Part shown: positions 10,329 through 18,120 of the stretch, one piece after another
Position numbering within the stretch: the stretch's first letter is position 1
How the letters are laid out: each line of letters starts with the position of its first letter
DNA from: Streptomyces sp. TRM68416
GTDB lineage: Bacteria; Actinomycetota; Actinomycetes; Streptomycetales; Streptomycetaceae
Assembly: GCF_014596915.1 (NCBI RefSeq)
Contig: NZ_JACVWU010000011.1
Span: 124,001 to 188,000, forward strand
DNA length: 64,000 bases
Reading direction: 5' to 3'
The notes under the pieces: generated by a model
The model's database searches: none
What the model was told of the DNA's origin: nothing
Seen by the model: the letters and a program-made list of their open reading frames with translations, nothing else
Program-made: the position numbers and the translations under genes

Positions 10329-11648
10329 ATGACCACGACGGGGGAAGAGCGCGCCGAGGCCCGGACCGGGGCTGGGCCGTGGTGGTGGGACAGGTGGCGC
10401 AGTGCGGTGCTGGACGTGGGTCTGGCGGTGGTGTCCGCGCTGGAGTGCGGGGTGGAGGGGTTCGACTTCGCGGGTGACGCGGGGGTTCCGCGGCTCGCGG
10501 GGGTGCTCTTCGGGGTGCTGGCGGGTTCGGTGCTGGTGCTGCGGCGGCGGTGGCCGATCGCGGTGGTGCTGGTGTCGATCGCGGTGATGCCGGCCCAGAT
10601 GGGTTTCCTGATGGTCGTCGTCGGCCTGTACACGCTGGCGGCGTCGGAGCTGCCTCGGCGGATCATCGCGGCGCTTGCGGGGATGGCGCAGGTCGGGATG
10701 TTGATCGTGACGTTCGTGTGGCTGCGTCAGGGGGTGGCGCAGGGGGAGTTGGAGTTCGGGGACTGGTTCGTGCCGTTCGGTGCGATCACGACGTCGTTGG
10801 GGTTCACGGCGCCTCCGTTGTTGCTGGGTCTGTATGTGGGTGCGCGGCGGCGGTTGATGGAGTCGTTGCGGGAGCGGGCGGACAGTCTGGAGCGGGAGCT
10901 TCAGTTGCTTGCGGAGCGGGCCGAGGAGCGGGCGGAGTGGGCGCGGGGTGAGGAGCGGACCCGGATCGCGCGGGAGATGCATGACGTCGTTGCGCATCGG
11001 GTGAGTCTGATGGTGGTGCATGCGGCGGCGTTGCAGGCCGTGGCGCGCAAGGATCCGGAGAAGGCGGTGAAGAACGCGGCGCTGGTGGGGGACATGGGGC
11101 GGCAGGCGTTGACGGAGCTGCGGGAGATGCTCGGGGTGCTGCGGTCCGGTGACGGTGTTGCGGAGCGGCGTGCGGTGGTGCCGTTGGCGGCGGTGGGGGT
11201 GGCGGCTGCGGAGGCGGCGTCGCGGGTTGTGGCGGACGAGGGGGCGGCGGAGGGGCCGTGTCTGTCGGAGCTGGAGGAGTTGGTGGGGCAGTCGGCTGCG
11301 GCGGGTATGACGGTGGATCTGTCGGTGGAGGGGGAGGTGCGGCCGTATGCGCGGGAGGTGGAGCAGACGGCGTACCGGGTGGTGCAGGAGGCGTTGACGA
11401 ACGTTCACAAGCATGCGGCGGGGGCGAAGACGTACGTGCGGTTGGCGCATCGGGTGTCGGAGATCGCGATGCAGGTGGAGAACGAGCCGCCGCCGGAGGT
11501 GTCGTCGGCGTCGTCGGCGCGGTTGCCGTCGGGGGGTAACGGTCTGGTGGGGATGAAGGAACGTGTCGCCGCGTTGGGTGGGGTGTTTGTGTCGGGGCCG
11601 ACGGATGCGGGGGGTTTCCGGGTGTCGGCGGTGATTCCGGCGGGGTGA
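10329..11648 (+). CDS. Orphan NarL-type sensor histidine kinase
   Basis: This 439-residue membrane kinase has four or five predicted membrane segments between residues about 25 and 180. A short coiled coil and a HisKA_3 dimerisation domain follow, with the phospho-acceptor in REMHDVVAHRVSL (H218). The C-terminal ATPase has its N-box in YRVVQEALTNVHKHA and a G-box in GNGLVGMKERVAALGG. No response-regulator gene is next to it, so its partner is elsewhere. Codon use is unusual: at least fifteen Leu codons are TTG and many Gly/Val codons end in T/G, unlike ppc or mfd in the same window. The signal sensed cannot be read from the sequence. Confidence 0.9.
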   Translation: MTTTGEERAEARTGAGPWWWDRWRSAVLDVGLAVVSALECGVEGFDFAGDAGVPRLAGVLFGVLAGSVLVLRRRWPIAVVLVSIAVMPAQMGFLMVVVGLYTLAASELPRRIIAALAGMAQVGMLIVTFVWLRQGVAQGELEFGDWFVPFGAITTSLGFTAPPLLLGLYVGARRRLMESLRERADSLERELQLLAERAEERAEWARGEERTRIAREMHDVVAHRVSLMVVHAAALQAVARKDPEKAVKNAALVGDMGRQALTELREMLGVLRSGDGVAERRAVVPLAAVGVAAAEAASRVVADEGAAEGPCLSELEELVGQSAAAGMTVDLSVEGEVRPYAREVEQTAYRVVQEALTNVHKHAAGAKTYVRLAHRVSEIAMQVENEPPPEVSSASSARLPSGGNGLVGMKERVAALGGVFVSGPTDAGGFRVSAVIPAG

Positions 11649-11687
11649 GCCCTGTGGCGGGGTGAGCTCCGTGGGGGTGTGGGCGGG

Positions 11688-12182
11688 TCAGCCTGCGGTG
11701 AGTCGTACGGGCTGGGTGCCTGCGACGAGTGTGGCGAGGGCGTGGTCGAGGTCGGGGCCGAGGTACCAGTCGCCGGTGTGGTCGAGGGCGTAGACGCGGC
11801 CTTCGGTGTCGACGGCGAGGAGGGCCTGGGTGTCGGTTTCGGCGCCGAGGGGGCAGATGTCGGTGTCGAGGGCGCGGCCGAGGTCGCCGAGGGTGCGGGC
11901 CATGTGGAGGCCGTGCAGCGGGTCGAGGTGGAGGGCGGCGGGGGCGACTTGGCGGCCGGGGCCGGTGGGGGTGATGTGCAGTCCGCCGAGTTCGGCCCAG
12001 GCTTCTACGGCGGCGGGGAAGACGGTGTGGCGGTGGCCGGCGGGTGAGGTGTGCTCGCGGAGGGTGTCGGCCCAGACCTCGGCCTGCTTGATGTCCCAGC
12101 GTCCGGGTTGCCAGCCGGCGGCGCGCAGGGCGGCGTCGACGGGGACGGGGAAGCGGGTGGAGGAGGTGCGGTCGGTGTGCAT
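11688..12182 (-). CDS. SUKH-3 family immunity-type protein
   Basis: This 164-residue protein lacks a signal peptide. It fits the SUKH-3 pattern: DAALRAAGWQPGRW near the start, EAWAELGGLHI in the middle, the DPLHG segment, CPLGAETDTQALLAVDTEG and GRVYALD. SUKH proteins are known as immunity partners that neutralise nuclease and deaminase toxins. It lies 52 bp downstream of a YwqJ-type deaminase gene on the same strand, so the pair is probably one transcript, enzyme first. The ATG at 12182 is the only suitable start. Confidence 0.8.
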   Translation of the reverse strand: MHTDRTSSTRFPVPVDAALRAAGWQPGRWDIKQAEVWADTLREHTSPAGHRHTVFPAAVEAWAELGGLHITPTGPGRQVAPAALHLDPLHGLHMARTLGDLGRALDTDICPLGAETDTQALLAVDTEGRVYALDHTGDWYLGPDLDHALATLVAGTQPVRLTAG

Positions 12183-12234
12183 CTGCCCTTGTTCGTCGAG
12201 GTGCGGGGGGTCGGGGGCCGGGGGGGGGAGGGGG

Positions 12235-12762
12235 TCAGTCGTCGGTTGATGTGGGGTCGACGATGTGGACGCCGAAGTGGGCGCTGAGGGCGGTGCAGGC
12301 GCGGCAGGGGGTGGCGAAGCTGCCGTGGAGGGGGTCGCCGTCCTCGCGGATGCGGCGGGTGGTGAGTTTGGCCTGTTTGAGGGCTTTGCGGGCTTCGCCG
12401 TTGGTCATGGGTTTGCGGGCGGCGCGTTTGCTGCGGGCTGCGTCGGCGGCGGCGATGTGGCGGGAGATCAGGATGGTCTCGGCGCAGCGGCCGGTGAAGC
12501 GGTCGCGTTGGGTGCTGGTGAGGGTGTCGAGGAAGTCCTGGACGAGTGGGTGCAGCGGGGGTGGTTCCTCGCCGCGGGCGGCGGTGCCGGTGAGGGTGGC
12601 GCCGCGGACGGAGAGGGCGGCGGCGATGGTGGGGAGTATGCCGTCGCGGCGGTGGTGGAGGGTGGGGGTGTGGGGTGTGTCGGTGGCGCTCCAGCCGATG
12701 CGGGGGTCTCCGGTGGTGCCGGTTGGTTGGCCTCGGTGTGGCCCCGTCTGCGTCGCGTTCAT
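12235..12762 (-). CDS. YwqJ-related putative nucleic-acid deaminase
   Basis: 175 residues from the ATG at 12762, which has a GGGAGGGG site about 9 bases upstream; ATGs at 12771 and 12768 are alternatives. The domain order fits the YwqJ deaminase family: HPLVQDFLDTL, RFTGRCAETILIS (supplying the Cys-Ala-Glu active-site motif) and, near the C-terminus, TPCRACTAL for the second pair of zinc ligands. There is no secretion leader and no long polymorphic-toxin N-terminus, so the enzyme probably acts inside the cell. It precedes a SUKH-3 gene and is divergent from the HNH/SUKH gene. The substrate (DNA, RNA or nucleotide) is unknown. Confidence 0.78.
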   Translation of the reverse strand: MNATQTGPHRGQPTGTTGDPRIGWSATDTPHTPTLHHRRDGILPTIAAALSVRGATLTGTAARGEEPPPLHPLVQDFLDTLTSTQRDRFTGRCAETILISRHIAAADAARSKRAARKPMTNGEARKALKQAKLTTRRIREDGDPLHGSFATPCRACTALSAHFGVHIVDPTSTDD

Positions 12763-13059
12763 GATCATCATCCCCTCCCGAGCATCCCCCCGGACGACAC
12801 AGAGTGCCAAATGTCGTGGCTGGTGCGGAAGCTGGGGCGGTGCGACACGCCCGGTCCGGGCGGGCTGTTACGGCGGGGTGACGGCTGGTCACGGAAGCGG
12901 AGGGCCGCTGACCGGTGCCCGGTGACCTGTCTCGTCGTACCGCATAGGCTGTCGGCACCGCGATCCATGCGGTTGACGCGTGGAGACAGTCGATACGGGG
13001 CGTAGTGGCCGAGGGTGGTCATTGCGTGCCGTACCAGAATGCCGCAGGGGGCAACCGCC

Positions 13060-14079
13060 ATGACGACAGGTCGGCTCGGGCTGGGGGCACCTCCCGGCCG
13101 CCAGGCCGGGGGACAAGCCGTGCCGCCGAACGCGGCCTATGCCGGGCAGGTCGTGCACTTCCCGGATCCGGTTCGGGCGGCCCGTCACCCGAGAGGGGTG
13201 CGGGTGGACGAGCGCGGTTTTCCCGATTTCTCGCCGTATGCGCGGGCGGCTGCGGAGATCGCGGATCCTCCGGAGGGTTTCGGGGTCGACGAGCTGCGTC
13301 TGACGGACTACGTGTCGGCGAACGCGGCGCTCGCGGCGTCGGGACATGAGTTGTGGGACACGGTTCCCTCGGTGGCGACGCCGCACGGCTGGACGTGGCA
13401 TCACGTGGCGGGTGCGCGGCGGCTGGAGCTGGTTCCGGTTGAGGTGAAGGCGTTGTTGCGGCATCACGGTGGTGTGGCGACGGCGGGGGTGGACCAGGGC
13501 AAGCGGGGGACGCGGCCGTTGCAGGAGACGCGTCCGGCGCACTTCGGTCTGCCGAAGTCGGGTGTGGCGGTGAGCGAGTCGCAGGTGCTGGGGGTCGAGG
13601 AGGATCTCGGCTACCGGTTGCCGGGTGCGTACCGGTCGTTCCTGAAGGCGGCGGGTGGTTGTGCGCCGGTGGGTACGGCGCTGGACGCGGAGTTGGGGCT
13701 GCTGATCGACCAGCCGTTCTTCACGGTGCGGGACGAGGCGGCGGTCAATGACCTGGTCTATGTGAACAAGTGTCTGCGTGACCATCTGACGAAGGACTAT
13801 CTGGGCGTGGGTTTTGTCCAGGGTGGTCTGCTCGCGGTGAAGGTGAAGGGCGAGCGGATGGGGTCGGTGTGGTTCTGTGCCTACGACGATGCCCGTGACG
13901 TCGATCCTTCGTGGGCGCCGGCGGAGCGTGTGGAGCGGTTGCTGATGCCGTGCGGTGAGGACTTCGATGTGTTCCTGTCGCGGTTGGCGGGCAGTCCGCC
14001 GGAGCTGGAGACGGTGGCGAATCTGATGGTGGACGGCGGGTTCGCGCGGGCTGTGCCCGTTTCGGCCGTGGGGGAGTGA
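13060..14079 (+). CDS. HNH-like domain fused to a SMI1/KNR4 (SUKH-1) domain
   Basis: 339 residues from the ATG at 13060 (the frame is open further upstream). The N-terminal half carries VVHFPDPVR, then GWTWHHV (H114, H115) and LELVPVEVKALLRHHGG, a layout seen in WHH-type HNH/EndoVII toxin domains. From about residue 168 the SUKH domain follows: VLGVEEDLGYRLPGAYRSFLKAAGG, then a beta-rich region. A nuclease-like and an immunity-like domain are therefore in one chain, without a signal peptide. The next gene begins within or just after its stop codon, so the two are translationally coupled. HNH assignment is moderately sure, SUKH is good. Confidence 0.75.
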   Translation: MTTGRLGLGAPPGRQAGGQAVPPNAAYAGQVVHFPDPVRAARHPRGVRVDERGFPDFSPYARAAAEIADPPEGFGVDELRLTDYVSANAALAASGHELWDTVPSVATPHGWTWHHVAGARRLELVPVEVKALLRHHGGVATAGVDQGKRGTRPLQETRPAHFGLPKSGVAVSESQVLGVEEDLGYRLPGAYRSFLKAAGGCAPVGTALDAELGLLIDQPFFTVRDEAAVNDLVYVNKCLRDHLTKDYLGVGFVQGGLLAVKVKGERMGSVWFCAYDDARDVDPSWAPAERVERLLMPCGEDFDVFLSRLAGSPPELETVANLMVDGGFARAVPVSAVGE

Positions 14080-14087
14080 GCGTTGCG

Positions 14088-16901
14088 ATGGTGACCTTTG
14101 CGCAGGCGCAGGAGCGCGCGGAAGAGTGGATCAACGGTGATGTGCCGTCGTACCAGCATCGTGAGGTGCGGGTGCGGGAGTTCGAGCTCGGGTTCGTGGT
14201 GTGGGCCGAGGACCGTGCGGAGGGGCCGCGTTCGGACGGGGGCGCGCAGCGGCTGGTGATCGCGCGGGACAGTGGTGAGGCGTCGCTGTGGCCTTCGCTG
14301 CCGGTGGGTGAGGTGATTCGCCGGTACGAGGAGGAGTACGGGCGTCCGGAGGCGGCGCCCGAGCCGGCGCCGGCGGCTTCCGCGCGGGTGGATCTGAATC
14401 AGACGTCGTTTCTTCTGACGCCGCCGGAGTGGTTGCAGGAGGCGGCTGATCAGATGGGGATTCCTGGTCGTCGGGGTGGGGACACCTCGGAGGGCGGGGG
14501 GTCTGTTGGTTCTGCCGGGTCTTCGGGGGCGGTGGGTTCTTCGGGGTCGGCGGGTGCTGCGGGTTCTGCGGGTTCCGGTTCTGCGGGTTCCGGTGGGCTG
14601 CCGGAGACGCAGGCAGGGGTGCCGGTGGGGGCGGCGGGTGCTGGTGCGCCGACGCCTGCGCCTGCGCCGGGGGCGCCTGGCGGGTCCGGTGGTGGTGCGG
14701 CGTGGCCGGAAGCCGGCGCGCAGGGTGACGACGAGGGCGTGGGGGCGCCTGTGGGGGCGCCCGGTGGTGCCGGTGCGCCGGGTGCGCCCGCCGGGGCGAC
14801 TCCGTGGGCCGGTACGGACACGAACGCGGATGCCGGTGAGGACCGTTCGGTGCCGCTGCCCGCGACCGTGTTCGCGCCGCCGTTGAACGAGGTGGACGAC
14901 ACCACACCGCCGTCGGCGGCGCCGGAGGCGAAGACGGCGCTGATGTCGGGCGGCAGCCAGCTTCCGCGGACGACGGTCGCGCCGGCGCTCGACGATCCGA
15001 ATGCGCCGGGTGGTGTCGGCGGTGCGCCGGCACCCGGTGCGCCGCATGCGCCGGGCGCTCCGGGTGCGCCCGGTGGTGCGCCCGCGACGGGTGCGCCGTC
15101 GTACGGCTCTCCGCAGGCGCCGGGTGGTGCGGGCGGTCCGGGCACGCCCCCTCCGGGCGCCCCCGCGCCGGGGGCCACGCCTCCGCCTCCCGCGGGCGCG
15201 CCCTCCTACGGCTATCCGCAGGGCGGCCCGGGTGCCGCCGGCGGTCCTCCGCCCCCGGCCGGTCCGGGTGCGCCGGGGCAGCCGCTCGCGCCGAACGCCA
15301 GTGACATCGCCGACGCCGCGACCAGCAAGGCGGCTCCTCCGCCGCGTCGGGGCGGGGCGACGCCTCCGCCTCCGCCCGGAGCACCTGGTGCCCCCGGCAC
15401 TCCGGGAGCGCGGCCGGGCGCCACGCCTCCGCCCCCGCCGGCGGGCGGGTACGTGCCCACGCAGCTCGTGTCGGCACTCGGTCCCGAGGGGCCGGAGGGG
15501 GCTGCCGGTCCGGGCGCGCCCACGCCTCCGGGCGCGCCCACGCCTCCGGGCGCTCCCAAGCCGCCGGGTGCGCCCGGTGCGCCTGGTGGTACGCCGCCGG
15601 GTGGTGTTCACCATGCGGCCACGATGCTCGCGGATCCGAGTCAGTTGGGTGGGGGCGCGCCGCAGCCCCCTGGCGCCCCCGGTGTCCCGGGTGCGGGTGG
15701 TTCCGCCGGTGGTGCGCGCGGTGCCGTGCACCACGCGGAGACCATGCTGGCCGCGCCGCCCGTCGGCGGTCCGGGCGCGCCCCCGCCCCCGTCGGCCCCC
15801 GGCGCACCCGGGATGGCGCCGGGTGCCCCCCGGCCGCCGATGCCGCCCGGGGCGGTGCCGCCGCCGGGGCAGCCGATGCCCGGGCAGCAGCCTCCGGCGT
15901 ACGGCTATCCGCAGCAGCCCACCGGTCAGCCGACCGTCGGCCCGGGCTACCAGGCCGTGCTGCGCTACCGCGCGCAGGACGGTTCCGAGCAGCAGCTGAT
16001 CCGGCGTTCGGCGCCGGGTACGCCGCACCCGGAGTGGCAGATCTTCCATGAGCTGCGGGCCATGAACGTGCCGTCGGACCAGGTACTGGAGCTGCACACC
16101 GAGCTGGAGTCGTGCGAGCTGCCGGGCGCGTACTGCGCGCGGATGATCCGGGAGCAGTGGCCGCAGGCGCGGATCACGAGCATCGCGCCGTACGGGACGG
16201 ACCACGCGAGCCGGCAGCAGGGCATGCAGCAGTTGCTGGCGCACCAGGGCGAGTTGCACCAGGTGGCGGACGGGCCCGCGCGGCTCGCGCCGGTGCGGGC
16301 GCCGTTGCCGCAGGTGCAGCCGGCGCCGCCGCTTCCGCCGGAGGGGGTCGCGCAGGAGCTGGCGGGTGCGTTCGGGCCGGGCATCTTCCGGTTCGAGCAG
16401 GCCGCCGTGTCCCGGCAGGGCGTGCCGCCGGTGGTGGCGCACTCGCTCGTGGTGGCGGGCCTGCCGATGGACATGGGTCCGTTCTTCTGGGCGCAGGCCC
16501 AGCCGGGGCGGCCCGTGCCGACGCTGGCGGAGCTGGCGGCCGAACGGGGTGTGCAGCCGGCCTCGGACGCGGGTTCGTACCTGGTGATGGGCAGCGACTT
16601 CGGCCGGGCGATCTGTGTGCAGTACGGCACCGCGAACATCGTCGCGGTGCCCGTGGAGGCGGGGCCGGGCGGTGCGCCCGTGCCGCCGCAGTTCGTGAAC
16701 ACCGGTCTGCCCGAGTTCCAGCGCTGCCTGACGCTGCTCGGCCGGATGTGGCGGCTGCGGTTCGGGCTGAACCAGGAGCAGGCGGGCCGTTGGACCGTCG
16801 ACTTCCAGGCTCAGCTGGCCTCGCTCGACCCGGCGGCGCTCGGTTCGCCGGAGAGCTGGTGGTCGGTGCTGCTGGAGCAGATGTGGGACGGCCTGCTCTG
16901 A
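14088..16901 (+). CDS. Multidomain Imm35 / low-complexity linker / deaminase / SUKH-4 protein
   Basis: 937 residues from ATG 14088; a GTG at 14076 overlapping the previous stop is also possible. Domains in order: an Imm35 (YrhB-like) domain at about 1-90; a Gly/Pro/Ala-rich disordered region at about 125-615 containing two VHHAxTMLA motifs; a deaminase-like domain at about 620-720 with HPEWQIFHELR and ELESCELPGAYCARMI (C676, C683); and a SUKH-4 domain at about 765-935 with SYLVMGSDFGRAICV and FVNTGLPEF. There is no signal peptide. Enzyme and immunity modules share one chain, as in the preceding gene. The function is not established; nucleic-acid or nucleotide deamination is the inference. Confidence 0.75.
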   Translation: MVTFAQAQERAEEWINGDVPSYQHREVRVREFELGFVVWAEDRAEGPRSDGGAQRLVIARDSGEASLWPSLPVGEVIRRYEEEYGRPEAAPEPAPAASARVDLNQTSFLLTPPEWLQEAADQMGIPGRRGGDTSEGGGSVGSAGSSGAVGSSGSAGAAGSAGSGSAGSGGLPETQAGVPVGAAGAGAPTPAPAPGAPGGSGGGAAWPEAGAQGDDEGVGAPVGAPGGAGAPGAPAGATPWAGTDTNADAGEDRSVPLPATVFAPPLNEVDDTTPPSAAPEAKTALMSGGSQLPRTTVAPALDDPNAPGGVGGAPAPGAPHAPGAPGAPGGAPATGAPSYGSPQAPGGAGGPGTPPPGAPAPGATPPPPAGAPSYGYPQGGPGAAGGPPPPAGPGAPGQPLAPNASDIADAATSKAAPPPRRGGATPPPPPGAPGAPGTPGARPGATPPPPPAGGYVPTQLVSALGPEGPEGAAGPGAPTPPGAPTPPGAPKPPGAPGAPGGTPPGGVHHAATMLADPSQLGGGAPQPPGAPGVPGAGGSAGGARGAVHHAETMLAAPPVGGPGAPPPPSAPGAPGMAPGAPRPPMPPGAVPPPGQPMPGQQPPAYGYPQQPTGQPTVGPGYQAVLRYRAQDGSEQQLIRRSAPGTPHPEWQIFHELRAMNVPSDQVLELHTELESCELPGAYCARMIREQWPQARITSIAPYGTDHASRQQGMQQLLAHQGELHQVADGPARLAPVRAPLPQVQPAPPLPPEGVAQELAGAFGPGIFRFEQAAVSRQGVPPVVAHSLVVAGLPMDMGPFFWAQAQPGRPVPTLAELAAERGVQPASDAGSYLVMGSDFGRAICVQYGTANIVAVPVEAGPGGAPVPPQFVNTGLPEFQRCLTLLGRMWRLRFGLNQEQAGRWTVDFQAQLASLDPAALGSPESWWSVLLEQMWDGLL

Positions 16902-16934
16902 GGCGCCCGCGCTGAGGGAGCGTCACCGGTGGGA

Positions 16935-16966
16935 GCCGGGTCCGGTCGCTGACGACCGGGCCCGGC
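16935..16966 (+). terminator. Terminator after the SUKH-4 gene
   Basis: A 14-bp stem (16935-16948 with 16953-16966, one G-T pair) and a 4-base loop, followed by TTCTTC, lie 34 bp after the stop codon. Confidence 0.8.
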
Positions 16967-17092
16967 TTCTTCGTGTGCGCGGCCGACCGTGACCTCTGCC
17001 CGGAGTGTCGCGTTATGAACCTTTCCGCCTGATACATCAAGATGTGCGCGAAATCATCATTTTGCGCCCATCTGATGGAGAGGGGTTCCCGC

Positions 17093-17980
17093 ATGAGCGG
17101 CACACCGGTCCCGCCCCACGGCTTCGTGGCCGTACGGGGGCGTGGCTACCGTCCCGGACAGGTCGACGCGTACGCCGCCGCGCTCTCGCGGGACCGTGAC
17201 GCCGCCTGGGAGCGCGCCGCCCGGCTGACCGTGCTCGCCAAGGAGATGGAGGCGGAGGCGGTACGGCTGAGGGAGACCGTGGCCCGGCTCGCACCGCAGT
17301 CGTACGAGACGCTCGGGGAGCGCGCGCAGCGCATCCTCCGGCTCGGGCAGGAGGAGGCCGCCGCCGTGCGTGAGGGCGGGCGCCAGGAGGCGCAGCGCCT
17401 TGCGCAGGAGGCGCAGGCGCACGCGAACAGCGCGCACGCCGCAGCACAGGCGCACGCCGACACCGTGCGCGCCGAGGCGGAGGAGCGCGCCCGTCAGCGC
17501 CTGCTCGCCGCGCGCGCCGAGGCGGACGAGATCCGCGTCACCACCCGGCGCGAGATCAAGGAGAGCCGCTCCGAGGCGCTCGCCGCGCTGCGCGAGATGC
17601 GCCGGCGCACCGACCAGCTCCTCGCCGAGCAGGCCAAGGAGCACGCCGAACGGTGGGCCGAGGCCGAGCGGCAGGCCGAGCAGCGCGCCGCGAAGGCCGA
17701 GCTCCGGCACGCCGAACAGGTGGCCCGCGCGGAGGCCGTGCTGTCCGAGGCGAAGCAGGCGCTCGCGGACGCGGAGGCCGCCGGACGGCGGCGTCAGGAG
17801 GAGGCACGCGCGCGGGCGGCCGAGCTGATCGCCGAGGCGCGGGTGCGCGAGGAGCGCGTCGCGCGCGAGACGGAGCGCGTGCTGCGCGAACACGGGGAGC
17901 GCTGGGACGACGTACGCGCCCACATGGACCACGTACGCAACAGCCTCACGTCCCTGACGGGGCGTGCGGCGGCGGAGTAG
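17093..17980 (+). CDS. DivIVA-like / cellulose-binding-type coiled-coil protein
   Basis: 295 residues from the ATG at 17093, which has a GGAGAGGGG site upstream; the frame stays open to 17042 without homology. The N-terminus carries GFVAVRGRGYRPGQVDAYAA, the DivIVA-type domain seen in actinomycete cytoskeletal proteins. Almost the whole remainder (about 40-285) is Ala/Glu/Arg-rich coiled coil. Streptomyces has several such proteins linked to polar growth (the Scy/FilP class), and related genes are often labelled cellulose-binding protein. It is monocistronic and closed by a hairpin. A structural role at the cell pole is inferred. Confidence 0.82.
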   Translation: MSGTPVPPHGFVAVRGRGYRPGQVDAYAAALSRDRDAAWERAARLTVLAKEMEAEAVRLRETVARLAPQSYETLGERAQRILRLGQEEAAAVREGGRQEAQRLAQEAQAHANSAHAAAQAHADTVRAEAEERARQRLLAARAEADEIRVTTRREIKESRSEALAALREMRRRTDQLLAEQAKEHAERWAEAERQAEQRAAKAELRHAEQVARAEAVLSEAKQALADAEAAGRRRQEEARARAAELIAEARVREERVARETERVLREHGERWDDVRAHMDHVRNSLTSLTGRAAAE

Positions 17981-18010
17981 GGGCGCCCGGGCCCCGTTCC
18001 CGGGCGCCCC
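17980..18010. terminator. Terminator between the coiled-coil and symporter genes
   Basis: GGGGCGCCCGG pairs perfectly with CCGGGCGCCCC across a 9-base loop, immediately after the coiled-coil gene's stop codon. It lies between convergent genes. Confidence 0.75.
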
Positions 18011-18120
18011 CCGTTGTGAGCCGGTGTACGGCGCGCGCGTCAGGTGCAGCGGCCACCGGCCTCAACTTCCGCCCCCGGCCCCCGAAGGGCTGCCGGGGAA
18101 ACGGAACGAGCCCCGCGAAG

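Noticed and set aside
14450..15900. Possible frameshifts or pseudogenisation in the Gly/Pro/Ala-rich stretch
   Set aside because: The plus-strand frame is continuous from Imm35 through deaminase to SUKH-4, so the low complexity is a true linker.
13881..16442. An 853-residue Arg/Gly-rich frame opposite the SUKH-4 protein gene
   Set aside because: Low-complexity antisense of the Gly/Pro linker; no ribosome site or recognisable domain.
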